64,000 nucleotides of DNA, taken from contig NZ_JAHKKG010000010.1 of assembly GCF_018829635.1 (NCBI RefSeq), positions 62,001 through 126,000 of the forward strand, given 5' to 3'. This document shows positions 1 through 9,043 of this stretch, piece after piece. Both the position numbers and the translations under genes were made by a program. How positions within the stretch are numbered: position 1 is the stretch's first letter; each line of letters begins with the position of its first letter. The notes beneath the pieces were generated by a model. That model was not told the DNA's origin. It saw only the letters and a list, made by a program, of their open reading frames with translations, and did no database searches. The DNA comes from Paractinoplanes bogorensis. GTDB lineage: Bacteria; Actinomycetota; Actinomycetes; Mycobacteriales; Micromonosporaceae.

Positions 1-1785
1 GCTGCCGTTGCAGTCATAGATCTGCAGCCGTACGCCGTTGGCCGTGCTGCCGCTGGGCGAGTCGAGACACCGCCCCGACTGCGGGTTGCGCAGCGAACCG
101 TCGGCCTGCTGCTGCCACACCTGACCGCCGACGCCGTTGCAGTCCCACAGCGAGACCTGGGTGCCGTTGGCCGTGCCGTTGCCGTTGATGTCGAGGCAGC
201 GGCCGAGCGTACGGAGGGATCCGTTGGCGTTGTGGAACCAGTGCTGGTCGACCGCGTACGACTGGCAGTCCCACAGTTGCACCGCGGTGCCGTTGCTGCC
301 GGAGTCGTCGGCCGCCACGTCGACACACTTGCCGCCCGGGCCGAGGGTGGTTCCGCCCCCGTTTACCGCGAACTTCTGGGCGGCCGCGCCGTTGCAGTCC
401 CAGATCTGCAGCCGTACGCCGTTGGCCGTGCTGCCGTTGGGCGAGTCCAGGCATCGGCCCGACTGCGGATTGCGCAACGAGCCGTCGGCCTGCTGCACCC
501 ACTTCTGGCCGCCGACCCCGTTGCAGTCCCACAGTTCCAGCTGCGCCCCGCCGGCCGTGCCGTTGCCGACGATGTCGAGACACCTTCCCAGCGTACGGAG
601 GGTGTTGTCGGCGAAGTGCTGCCAGTGCTGATCCGACCCGTACGACTGGCAGTCCCACAACTGCACGCCCGTGCCGTTGACACCGGTGTCGTCGGCGGCG
701 ACGTCCATGCACTTGCCGCCGGGCCCGGTCACCGTGCCGCGCGGCCCGTTGGGCACGTTGGTCTGACCCGAGTAGCCGACCGACACGATGTTGGCCTGCA
801 CGGCGTTGTCGGCCGCGTCGGTCGGGTAACCGGCGGTCATCACGCCCTCGAAGAAGGTGCCCATGTTGCGGTTGCTGTTGTCACCGCCCGTACCGAGAAT
901 GATCGATCCCTCCTGCTTCATCGGGATGTAGCCGCCGCGGTTGGGGAGCGCACCGTTCCACCACGTGGTGAGTCCGCCCGACTGCGAGTTCCCGCCCTTG
1001 AGCGCGTACGTCGTCTGGCCGTTGTTCTTCAACAGGGCCGTCACATACGTGCTGTTGTTGCCCAGGTTCGCCGTGTTCGATCCGTTGGCGCCCTGGAACA
1101 TGCCGTTCTCGAGGTCGGCCTCGACCCACGGCCCCGACCCCGAGCAGGGCGGGAAGTAGCAGGTGGTGGCGATGCTGACCGCGTCCATGTGCCCGTTGCC
1201 GGTGTCCGCGACCTGGATCTCGGCGTTGCCGTAGTCGAAGCAGCAGTCCGAGCCGACGTGGGTGCCGCTGGCCACCATGTACATGCCCTCGGGCTGCCCG
1301 TTGACGGCCACGCCACTTCCGGCCGTACGCCGGTAGCCGTGCTGGGGCGAGATCCAGATGCCGTACACCTTGGTGCCGCCGGCCCGCACCGCGATCTCGC
1401 TGGCGTCGGCCGGATAGTCGGCCGGTCCGGCCGTGCCCGCCGGGGAGACGGTCAGGTCGTTGTGCCGCGACGTCTGGTCGTAGATCTTGGTGATGCCGCA
1501 GGTCGTGCCGTTGCAGAACGCGTCGTGGTCGGCGGCGTTGGCGTAGCCGCCGGCGGCGAGCAGCCCGACGTCGTGGGTGGCCCGGTCGGAGGCCCGGGTG
1601 AGCTGGTAGAGCGGCCCGTTGTAGGCCCCGAACAGGGCGCGGGTGGTGCTGTGGGCGGCCACGCACGGCGTACCGGCGGAACCGTAGATGTCGCACGGGA
1701 GCGGACCGGCGGCGTGGGCGGGCCCGGGGAACCCGAACAGCACGGCGGCCAGGAGGGCGAGGGGGATGAGAACACGTCTGCGCAT
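1..1785 (-). CDS. Secreted GH54 alpha-L-arabinofuranosidase with tandem ricin-B lectin domains (3' end off window)
   Basis: The product is predicted to release arabinofuranose from arabinoxylan or arabinan outside the cell. The ATG at 1785 follows an AGGAG ribosome site and encodes a signal peptide (residues 1-25, ending AHA). Residues about 26-345 match the fungal AbfB (GH54) catalytic fold: CDIYGSAGTPCVAAHST at the N-terminus, CCFDYGNAE, DLENGMF with E226 and GGDNSN with D302. These two acids correspond to the nucleophile and acid/base of GH54 enzymes (Glu221 and Asp297 in the fungal enzyme). Two ricin-B/CBM13-type domains with QxW repeats follow (about 350-475 and 476-595). The gene is open to the left edge, so the last lectin repeat is missing. 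Family assignment is confident; the exact polysaccharide is inferred. Confidence 0.9.
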   Translation of the reverse strand, partial: MRRRVLIPLALLAAVLFGFPGPAHAAGPLPCDIYGSAGTPCVAAHSTTRALFGAYNGPLYQLTRASDRATHDVGLLAAGGYANAADHDAFCNGTTCGITKIYDQTSRHNDLTVSPAGTAGPADYPADASEIAVRAGGTKVYGIWISPQHGYRRTAGSGVAVNGQPEGMYMVASGTHVGSDCCFDYGNAEIQVADTGNGHMDAVSIATTCYFPPCSGSGPWVEADLENGMFQGANGSNTANLGNNSTYVTALLKNNGQTTYALKGGNSQSGGLTTWWNGALPNRGGYIPMKQEGSIILGTGGDNSNRNMGTFFEGVMTAGYPTDAADNAVQANIVSVGYSGQTNVPNGPRGTVTGPGGKCMDVAADDTGVNGTGVQLWDCQSYGSDQHWQHFADNTLRTLGRCLDIVGNGTAGGAQLELWDCNGVGGQKWVQQADGSLRNPQSGRCLDSPNGSTANGVRLQIWDCNGAAAQKFAVNGGGTTLGPGGKCVDVAADDSGSNGTAVQLWDCQSYAVDQHWFHNANGSLRTLGRCLDINGNGTANGTQVSLWDCNGVGGQVWQQQADGSLRNPQSGRCLDSPSGSTANGVRLQIYDCNGS

Positions 1786-1871
1786 GCTGCGCTCCTGATG
1801 AGAGGACGTTGCCTGAGCGTCTGCGGAGGGCCGGCATCGCAGACATTCAAGGTTGTCGACACCTAGAGCGG

Positions 1872-1900
1872 AAGTTACGCCTGGCGGTAGAACGCGTCAA
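1872..1900 (-). promoter_or_regulatory. Putative housekeeping promoter of the GH54 gene
   Basis: On the minus strand a TTGACG -35 (1900-1895) and a TAACTT -10 (1877-1872) are separated by exactly 17 bp. They sit about 85 bp upstream of the GH54 ATG, in an unusually AT-rich intergenic stretch. This is sequence resemblance only. Confidence 0.45.
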
Positions 1901-1946
1901 TAAGCGCGTAATATTGTTTGACTTTGTTCGCTGTTAAGCGTCCGTC

Positions 1947-2831
1947 CTATTTCCGCACAGCGACCTTGCCGGTGCCGGCCGCGACGGTCACGTCGTACCT
2001 GGCCGTGCTTTTCGACCATGCCGCCGGCGTGCGGACCGTGCCCGCCGGAACCCTCCGGCCGTCGACGAGCGGCGAGCCGGCGAGCTTCAGACGCACCGGC
2101 GTCGCGGCGGCATCCAGGGTGAGCTCGCCGACCGGACCGGAGACGGTCACCTTGACGGTCCCCTTCGGTCCGGGCAGGAACAGGGCGGCGCGTGCCGTCC
2201 CACCGGCCAGTTCCAGCGCGGCCAGACCACCGGCCCGCATGTCCAGGCTCTGGTCGGACGAGCCGGCCGCCAGCCGCACGGTCCAGGCGACCCGCGAGTT
2301 GAGCCGCACCTCGACGCCGGCCACACCCGGGATCCCGGTCGGCGCCAGCTCGAGCCGCGGCCCGCGCGGGGTGTCGACCATCCGCGGCGTCAGGCTCGCG
2401 TCGTTCGGCGTCACGCTGTAGAGCACGTCGCCGAGGTCGCCGCTCGCGACGTGGACCGCGGCCGCGTCCCCACTGACCTCGAAGGCCAGGGTCTTGTGCG
2501 CACCCAGCGGAGCGATGACCGGCGTGACCGAGGGCGTAGGCACCTCGGCGGCCTGCGCGGTCGAGCCTCCGTGGGTGGGCCGGAAGGCCTCGGCCTGCCC
2601 GAGCACCACCCCAATGGTCAGCGCGACCAGCACCGCGGTGAACGCCCAGAGCCGCCACGGCCGCCGCTGCACCTGCTCGTAGACCAGCACGGCCCGCGCC
2701 TCGACCTTGGCCGGCGGCGCGGTCACGGTGATGATGTGCAGCTTCTGCGTCGGCTCGTCGATGACGGGCGGCGACACGGCCTCGTCCGGCGGCACTTCCG
2801 GTCCGGAACGTGAGTGGAGTCGGTCCAGCAT
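1947..2831 (-). CDS. Single-pass membrane protein of unknown function, 294 aa
   Basis: I do not recognise a named family. The ATG at 2831 is preceded by GGGAGGT at good spacing. An N-terminal cytoplasmic segment of about 60 residues, rich in Pro and charged residues, is followed by one transmembrane helix (around residues 63-85, WAFTAVLVALTIGVVLG). A roughly 200-residue extracytoplasmic part then shows alternating hydrophobic and Gly/Thr patterns suggestive of a beta-rich domain. It lies 88 bp downstream of another small membrane-protein gene on the same strand, so the two may be co-transcribed. A role at the cell envelope is only an inference from topology. Confidence 0.7.
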   Translation of the reverse strand: MLDRLHSRSGPEVPPDEAVSPPVIDEPTQKLHIITVTAPPAKVEARAVLVYEQVQRRPWRLWAFTAVLVALTIGVVLGQAEAFRPTHGGSTAQAAEVPTPSVTPVIAPLGAHKTLAFEVSGDAAAVHVASGDLGDVLYSVTPNDASLTPRMVDTPRGPRLELAPTGIPGVAGVEVRLNSRVAWTVRLAAGSSDQSLDMRAGGLAALELAGGTARAALFLPGPKGTVKVTVSGPVGELTLDAAATPVRLKLAGSPLVDGRRVPAGTVRTPAAWSKSTARYDVTVAAGTGKVAVRK

Positions 2832-2919
2832 GGCGGTACCTCCCGAGCTTGTCCGCCCGGTGATACGGACCACACGGCCAAATCGATCGACAATCTTCTA
2901 AGTTCAGTGCGAACCTTTC

Positions 2920-3306
2920 TCAAAGCGCCCCGGCCAGCACCTCGACCGCCACGGCCATACCGACCGCGCCGCCGAAGCACGCGCCGCCGCCGAGCACCGC
3001 CGAGCACCAAGGCGCGGAATCCATTCTCTTCAGGATCAGACCGCAGAGCCCGCTCAGCACACCGAGCAGAGCGTTGACCACGCAGATCATGAGCGGCGCG
3101 TGCAGGCCGGCATGGGCGGACGCCAGCCCGAGGACCACCGCGAACGCACTACCGCCGCGGAGAATCGAGCCACCGAGCGGCATGGCGTCCACTCTGGCCA
3201 GGATTCCGGTGCCGCCGCCGACGATGACCGCGACGAGCACCACCGCCAGGATGCCCATGATCCGGTTGTCCGCGGTCTGCGCCGCGCTCAGCATTTCCCC
3301 ACCCAC
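2920..3306 (-). CDS. Small multi-pass membrane protein of unknown function
   Basis: A 128-residue protein dominated by hydrophobic stretches compatible with about four transmembrane helices (ILAVVLVAVIVGGG, AFAVVLGLASA, LMICVVNALLGVLSG, and a Gly/Ala/Val-rich end). The GTG at 3306 has GAGGAG five bases upstream. An ATG four codons later is an alternative start. No catalytic motif is visible. It is divergent from the large NACHT gene, with about 110 bp between the two starts, and precedes the 294-aa membrane protein on its own strand. Function is unknown. Confidence 0.6.
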   Translation of the reverse strand: MGGEMLSAAQTADNRIMGILAVVLVAVIVGGGTGILARVDAMPLGGSILRGGSAFAVVLGLASAHAGLHAPLMICVVNALLGVLSGLCGLILKRMDSAPWCSAVLGGGACFGGAVGMAVAVEVLAGAL

Positions 3307-3418
3307 GACGACTCCTCAGCGATGTTCCAGTTGGCTACGTGGGACTCACCTTCCGGGTGTTCCCGAGTTCCCGGCAGGGTGGGAAGCTTTCGGAAACTTG
3401 GCGGAAGGCGGGCATTGG

Positions 3419-6400
3419 GTGTCGGCGGCAACGGGTAGCAACGGCCGGAACGATCGAAGCGCCCAGAGACAGGCCTATGCCGAAGCCCTCCGAGCCCTGG
3501 TCAAGAGCTGTCCGGGCACGCAGGCCGAGTTCGCGACCTCGGTCCACATCTCCGCGTCCCACCTGTCATCGATCCTCGCGGGAACCCGGCTGCCCGCCAC
3601 GGAGCTGGCACAGCTGATCGCCGGAAGATCCGCGGAGCCGGCTCGGCTCCACCGCCTGTACGCCGAGGCTCGCGGGCTCGAGTTCTCGGCCGACGAGATG
3701 CCGGCCGTTCTGACCGACCTGCTCCAGAGCATGCAGCAGGTGGGTGACGAACTGCCCTACCTCCTCCAGAACTACCGGCGCCTGTCGCTGTCGACGCTCT
3801 ACGTCCGGCAGACCGTCAGCTCTCCGGCCGAGACCCAGCGGTCGCGCGAGGAGTCACCCGAGGAGCAGGGGTGGGTGGAGGCGGCGCGACGGGTGTCCAC
3901 CCTGGCGCAACCTTTCGACGAAGTGTTCGAGGAGAACGATCACCTCGTCATCGAGGGCGGTGCCGGGCTGGGCAAGACGACACTGGCCCGGCGTCTGGTC
4001 GTCCGGCTGGCTGACGGGCTGTCGGATCCGGAGAATTCAGCTGCGCAACCGCGGCTGATCCCTCTCCTCCTGCCGGCGAGGGTGCTGGCGCCCCACATCA
4101 CGAAGCCGTGGAACGCGGCCCTGACGGCTGCCGTCGCCGACGAGTACGGCGCGTTCTCCGACGAGGAACTGCCACCCACTCTGTTCTCCAGTGGCGTACG
4201 CGACCACCGCTGGCTGATCGTGATCGACGCTCTCGACGAGATCCCCGACCCCGTCGATCGAGACCAACTGATCACCGCGGTCGCCCGCAGGATGTCAACC
4301 ACCGGCACGCCGGCCCGTTTCCTGATCACCACACGGCCGCTCGGGCTCGGTGAGACGGCACGGCTGTCGGGTGCCGGCTTCTTCGAGTTGCAGCCCTTTG
4401 ACAAGGAGTCCCTCAAGCGTTTCGCCCATCACTGGTTTGATTCCAAGGGCGCCGTGGCCGCCGAGCACTTCCTCGAGCAGGTGCGTGCGGCCGGCCTCAC
4501 CGAGATCCTGGAAGTCCCCCTGCTGGCCGCCATCGCCGCCAACGCCCACGAGTCCGAACCGGAACGGCCACTTCCTAGCAGCCGTTACGCCCTGTACGAG
4601 GGCTACATTCAACGCTTCGCTGATTCGAGGTTGAAGCCACACTCGGATGCCCTGCTCGCCCTAAGCGGCGACTCCGAGGTGGCGCAGCGGCTCGGATCGG
4701 CGAGCACCAGCCTCTTCGAACACCTCGCGGTCCAGTACCTCGCCGCCGACACCCCGCTGCGGGAGGTCGCTGCGACCTATCTCACCGACCGACAGATCGT
4801 CCAAGCACCCCTCCCACCGGCCCGGCACGAGGCTCTGATGGAGTGGCTCACCCAGAGTGGGCTGCTCATCCGCAGCGGACACCGGCTGCGTTTCCTGCAT
4901 CAGACCTTCGCCGAGCATCTCGCGGCGACTGCCCAAGCCAAGGATCTTCCGGACTCTTTCGATATCGCCCTGCCAGTCTGGAGCGACCTGATCCGTGGCC
5001 TGTCGCTGGAGGACGACGCCACGTCCTTGGTCGTCCTCCACTACCTCCACCTGGGCAAGGACTCAGATGGGATCATCCGCACGCTGCTGAGCGGGACGAT
5101 CGTGCAGCGCTACCGCGCGGGAGACCTCATCGCCCAGGGAGCGCCGTGCCTGGACGAGCGTCTCGACGAATACCTGGCATACCTCACGAAGATGATTGCT
5201 ACCAGCCCGATCGACCTGGACGACCGGTTACGCAAGCTCGGTGGCCTGCTCGGCCGGCAGTCGGTTCGATCTTGGCTCGTCGGCCTCTTATCCATGGAGC
5301 CACCCCTCGATTACGAAAGCAATATCGCCGTGGTGGATCTGCTCCGCGAACATGCGCCTGAGGCGTGGCACATCGGCATCGAGTTGCTGACCGGCTATCT
5401 AGACAAGTCTTGTCCGCGCCGTCAACGCCACCTGGCCGCCAGGACGTTGACGAAGTTCGGCGGCGAAACCCGCGGCCGGGCGACCGAAGCCTTGCGGACA
5501 TTGTCCGGCCCTCGAAACACCAAATTGACCAGGTTCGAGGCAGCCGACGCGCTGGCCAAGCTCGGCACCGCCGAGCATGAGGAGGCGGCACGAGTCCTGG
5601 AATCGATTGTGTCCGGCCCTTCCGACCGCCACGGCATGCAGGTGGAAGCGGCGCGGGAACTGGCGAAACTAGGTGGCCTTCATCGAGATCGCGGATTGGT
5701 GCTGCTGACCCAAATTGCCGAAAGTCCCATGGCCGCCGATGAACGGGTCGCGGCCGCCGAGAGTCTGGCCGGACTCAGCAGACAGCACCGCGACGCCGCC
5801 GTCGCCGCCCTCGTAGATCTTTGTGATCGGCCTGAAGTTCCCAAGCAGTTGCGCGCCGAGGCGCTGGGCGTTCTGTGCTCCATCGATCCTGCTCGGCGAG
5901 AGTGGGCAGCGCACGAGCTTGCTCTGTTCGCCGCAAGCCCGGTTCACGGTGACCATGACCGGCAGCGTGCTGCGGTGGCGCTGGGCAAGCTCGGCCGGAG
6001 CCATCGGTCCGCCGCGCTGACGATCCTCACCGCCATCTCTTCTGACCCAACCCTCGGCGGCTATGTCCGGAAGACATCCGCCGAAGCAGTGGCCGACCTC
6101 GGCCGGTCTCACCGCTCGAAGGCGATTGTCCTTCTGGAAGCTTTGGTAAGAGACGTCACGTTGACAGAATCTAATCGAAGTATGGCCATGCGCGCCCTCA
6201 TTCGGTTAGGGCCGGAGGCATATCCGGCGGCGACACAGGCAATGCGCGAGATCGTGACCGATCCTGGCGTGTCTCACGGAGAATGGTTGAGCACGGCTCA
6301 ACTGTTGGCAAACATGGGTGCCGAAGCACGAGACGGAATTCTCGAACTGTGCCATTCGCTGGTCGGTAGCTCCGCCGTCTCTCCCGACAGACAGGCGCAC

Positions 6401-9043
6401 GCAGCCGCGCTACTCGCGACGGTCGACGTCACACTGCTCAACCTGGCCAAAGCGCTCATTTCACAGAGCTGCCGATCGATTTCCGTCAGTCGCGACACTG
6501 CAGCCATGGCAGCAGATCTTCTCGACTATTGGGGCGATCACGCGACGGCGACGGCTATTCACGAGCGATGGTGCAACGACGTTGTCGACTTTCATGAGCG
6601 GTCCTATTCGGCCTTCAAAGTCGTACACACAGACCACAATCGTCAGGACGTCGGCGTGCGAACGCTGACGTTGCAGGCTTTCGACCCCACCATCGACCTG
6701 AGATCACGCTGGGGAGCCATCGATAGGCTGGTCCGCTGCGGGCCGGAAGCGGTGCTGACGATGTCTCGCGCGGCTGCCGCGTCGCTGAGTTCGCCTGTAC
6801 TCGGCCACTATCCCTTCTGGTCCGACATGCTCGAACTCCCCGAAGCCGGACTAGACGAGGTTCTCGATCTTCTGACCTGGCATCTCGCAGCCGTGGAACA
6901 CTCTGAGGCCACCGACAGAATCTTCGAAACCCTCGCGGATGCGGGAGCGGACAGACTTGAGGCAGCCCGGCAAATCGTATCGGTCCAGGCCGCGGACAAG
7001 AACCTCAACGCCGACCAGCGGCGGGTGGCGGCATCGTTGCTCATGCGTACGGGGACTGAAGGACGCGAATCGGGGAGTGCCTTCCTAAGGGCAATGACGA
7101 CGGACAGCACGTTGGCGTTTGCCGACCGATGCCTGGCTCTGCGCCAATACATCACATTCTCTGGAAGCACGGGCACGGTTGAGCCGCTCTCCGTCTTGGC
7201 TCAGGAGCGACCGGCGACAAGCGATGCGGCGGCGTGCGACCTCGCTGCGATCCAGTTACTACTTGGATCCGATCATCGCTCTCTAGGCATAGCGACCCTC
7301 AAGGCCATTGCAGCCGATCACATGCTGCATGCGGCCCATCGACTCCAGGCGCTGACCACTCTGCTCGAAGATGGTGCCGAGAAGTCCGACGACTTGGCCC
7401 GGCCGCTGATCGACCTGTCCTCCAGCCCGAGTACACCGCCAGATGTTCGACTGCGCGCATGGGGACAGCTCCGACGACTTGGTGGACCGTCCCGGGCTAC
7501 GCAGATCAAACTCGTGACCTCGTTCGCGACCGACCCCGCCACCCAGCCATCTATACGGATCGCGGCCGGTCGCGTCCTCGTTGGCAACGGTTCGGAAGCC
7601 CTCCGTGAGCTGGGCGACACGTTGAGCCGCCTGTCCGACGACCGCACGGTGGACAGCCTCTTCCGGGTGACGGCGGCTGGGCGGTTGACCAAGCTGGGTC
7701 AGCCGTATCGCGCCCAAGCGCTGTCGACCCTGCATGACATCTCGGCCGAGCAGACAGCCGATGGTTGGAGCCGGTACTGGGCGGCCGAGATGCTAAGCCG
7801 CTTCGATCTCGAAGGCCGCGCCGACGGTCTTGCCCTGCTCGAGCAACTTGCGCGTGAGGACCTGCCCGATCCGGTGCCCGCCATCCTCGCCCGGGTCGAC
7901 CTGACCTGCGCCGACGACACCAGGGTCGCGAAGACATCCGCTGACTTGCTCACTCTGGCGGCCGATCGGACGCGGCCGGGCCGGGTGCGCCTCGAAGCCG
8001 TAGAGGGTCAGATGAGGATCAGCCCGCACTCCCATGACAGCGCCATTGCCGCCCTGCGGACGATGGCCGACGACTCTGCGTTATGTGGCTGGGAACGTCG
8101 GCTGGCGGCCATGCGCTTGACGGTCTTCTCCTGGGAAACTCGGACCCAAGCTACGCAAACACTCACCAGGCTGGCGTCGGACGATTCGGTGGGCTTGTGG
8201 GAGCGGATCGATGCGGCCGCCGCAGCAGCCAGGCTCGACGAGAGCCTGACGACGATGCACGCCTTCCTGAGGGACGCCGGCGAGGATCGGAACCTTCCCT
8301 CCCACGACCGGCGGCACGCCGCGTCCAGCATGCTGAAAACATCCCGGCTCCTCCACGAGCGGGCCAACGCGATCCTCGCCGACCTCGCCGCCGATGTCGC
8401 GGTGGAAGGCGAGCAGCGCCGCTGGGCCGGCGAACTGCTGGCCGGCCCGGGCCGCGAGCGTGTTCTCGGGCTGTCGATCCTCGAGAATCTCACCAGGGAC
8501 GAGCAGCAGACTCCCGGTACGCGGGTACGGACGTGGCGGACGCTGGATCATTTGAATCGGCGCTACCGGACGGACGCGGTCGCGGCCCTCAACGCCATTC
8601 TCGGCGACGCGAAGGCCCCACCGGCGGCAAAACGCGAAGCGGCTCGCTACCTGATGGGACTGCCCGTCGAGTTCCACGACCTCGCCGTCGACGTGTTGTG
8701 GAGTCTCGCGAACGACACCGCGACAACCGCTGCCGATCGGGCCCTTGCCGTCGGCACGCTGGCCGTCTCTTGGCAGGCGGACCGCACCAGCGCGGGGGCG
8801 CAGCTTGTCGACTGTGCGGCTACCAGCGACGAAGGAATTCGCATGGAGATCGCCACAGTGCTGGTGGATCTCGATCCTCGGCACCGGTGGGAATCTCATA
8901 GGCTGCGCTACGACCTCATCACCGGCGCCGACGACCAACGCGTCCGTCTGCAGACAGCTTTGTCCCTGGCCAAGAACCTCGACGGCGTCAACATCATCAC
9001 CGACCTGCGCCCCGACCGTGACCTACCGATGGCGTCGCTCTGA
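3419..9043 (+). CDS. Giant STAND NTPase: N-terminal HTH, NACHT domain, long HEAT-like repeat array
   Basis: Predicted 1874 residues. I chose the GTG at 3419 because GGAAGG lies ten bases upstream; the open frame continues 5' but overlaps a divergent gene. Residues about 15-60 resemble a lambda-repressor-like HTH (TQAEFA...SASHLSSILAGTRLP). A NACHT-type P-loop follows: Walker A GGAGLGKTT around 180-188 and Walker B WLIVIDALDE around 265-274, then FLITTRP. From about residue 650 to the end there are dozens of 35-38-residue alpha-helical repeats of HEAT type (pattern R..AAE.LA.LG...R..A...L..I). STAND/NACHT proteins with long sensor repeats often serve in phage defence or signalling. No toxin or nuclease effector is evident, so defence is an inference. 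A/T-ending codons, including TTA, are commoner than in flanking genes. Confidence 0.85.
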   Translation: MSAATGSNGRNDRSAQRQAYAEALRALVKSCPGTQAEFATSVHISASHLSSILAGTRLPATELAQLIAGRSAEPARLHRLYAEARGLEFSADEMPAVLTDLLQSMQQVGDELPYLLQNYRRLSLSTLYVRQTVSSPAETQRSREESPEEQGWVEAARRVSTLAQPFDEVFEENDHLVIEGGAGLGKTTLARRLVVRLADGLSDPENSAAQPRLIPLLLPARVLAPHITKPWNAALTAAVADEYGAFSDEELPPTLFSSGVRDHRWLIVIDALDEIPDPVDRDQLITAVARRMSTTGTPARFLITTRPLGLGETARLSGAGFFELQPFDKESLKRFAHHWFDSKGAVAAEHFLEQVRAAGLTEILEVPLLAAIAANAHESEPERPLPSSRYALYEGYIQRFADSRLKPHSDALLALSGDSEVAQRLGSASTSLFEHLAVQYLAADTPLREVAATYLTDRQIVQAPLPPARHEALMEWLTQSGLLIRSGHRLRFLHQTFAEHLAATAQAKDLPDSFDIALPVWSDLIRGLSLEDDATSLVVLHYLHLGKDSDGIIRTLLSGTIVQRYRAGDLIAQGAPCLDERLDEYLAYLTKMIATSPIDLDDRLRKLGGLLGRQSVRSWLVGLLSMEPPLDYESNIAVVDLLREHAPEAWHIGIELLTGYLDKSCPRRQRHLAARTLTKFGGETRGRATEALRTLSGPRNTKLTRFEAADALAKLGTAEHEEAARVLESIVSGPSDRHGMQVEAARELAKLGGLHRDRGLVLLTQIAESPMAADERVAAAESLAGLSRQHRDAAVAALVDLCDRPEVPKQLRAEALGVLCSIDPARREWAAHELALFAASPVHGDHDRQRAAVALGKLGRSHRSAALTILTAISSDPTLGGYVRKTSAEAVADLGRSHRSKAIVLLEALVRDVTLTESNRSMAMRALIRLGPEAYPAATQAMREIVTDPGVSHGEWLSTAQLLANMGAEARDGILELCHSLVGSSAVSPDRQAHAAALLATVDVTLLNLAKALISQSCRSISVSRDTAAMAADLLDYWGDHATATAIHERWCNDVVDFHERSYSAFKVVHTDHNRQDVGVRTLTLQAFDPTIDLRSRWGAIDRLVRCGPEAVLTMSRAAAASLSSPVLGHYPFWSDMLELPEAGLDEVLDLLTWHLAAVEHSEATDRIFETLADAGADRLEAARQIVSVQAADKNLNADQRRVAASLLMRTGTEGRESGSAFLRAMTTDSTLAFADRCLALRQYITFSGSTGTVEPLSVLAQERPATSDAAACDLAAIQLLLGSDHRSLGIATLKAIAADHMLHAAHRLQALTTLLEDGAEKSDDLARPLIDLSSSPSTPPDVRLRAWGQLRRLGGPSRATQIKLVTSFATDPATQPSIRIAAGRVLVGNGSEALRELGDTLSRLSDDRTVDSLFRVTAAGRLTKLGQPYRAQALSTLHDISAEQTADGWSRYWAAEMLSRFDLEGRADGLALLEQLAREDLPDPVPAILARVDLTCADDTRVAKTSADLLTLAADRTRPGRVRLEAVEGQMRISPHSHDSAIAALRTMADDSALCGWERRLAAMRLTVFSWETRTQATQTLTRLASDDSVGLWERIDAAAAAARLDESLTTMHAFLRDAGEDRNLPSHDRRHAASSMLKTSRLLHERANAILADLAADVAVEGEQRRWAGELLAGPGRERVLGLSILENLTRDEQQTPGTRVRTWRTLDHLNRRYRTDAVAALNAILGDAKAPPAAKREAARYLMGLPVEFHDLAVDVLWSLANDTATTAADRALAVGTLAVSWQADRTSAGAQLVDCAATSDEGIRMEIATVLVDLDPRHRWESHRLRYDLITGADDQRVRLQTALSLAKNLDGVNIITDLRPDRDLPMASL

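Noticed and set aside
3074..3418. Longer N-terminus for the NACHT protein
   Set aside because: The extension overlaps the antisense membrane-protein gene and has Arg/Pro/Thr-rich shadow composition; a ribosome site precedes the GTG at 3419.
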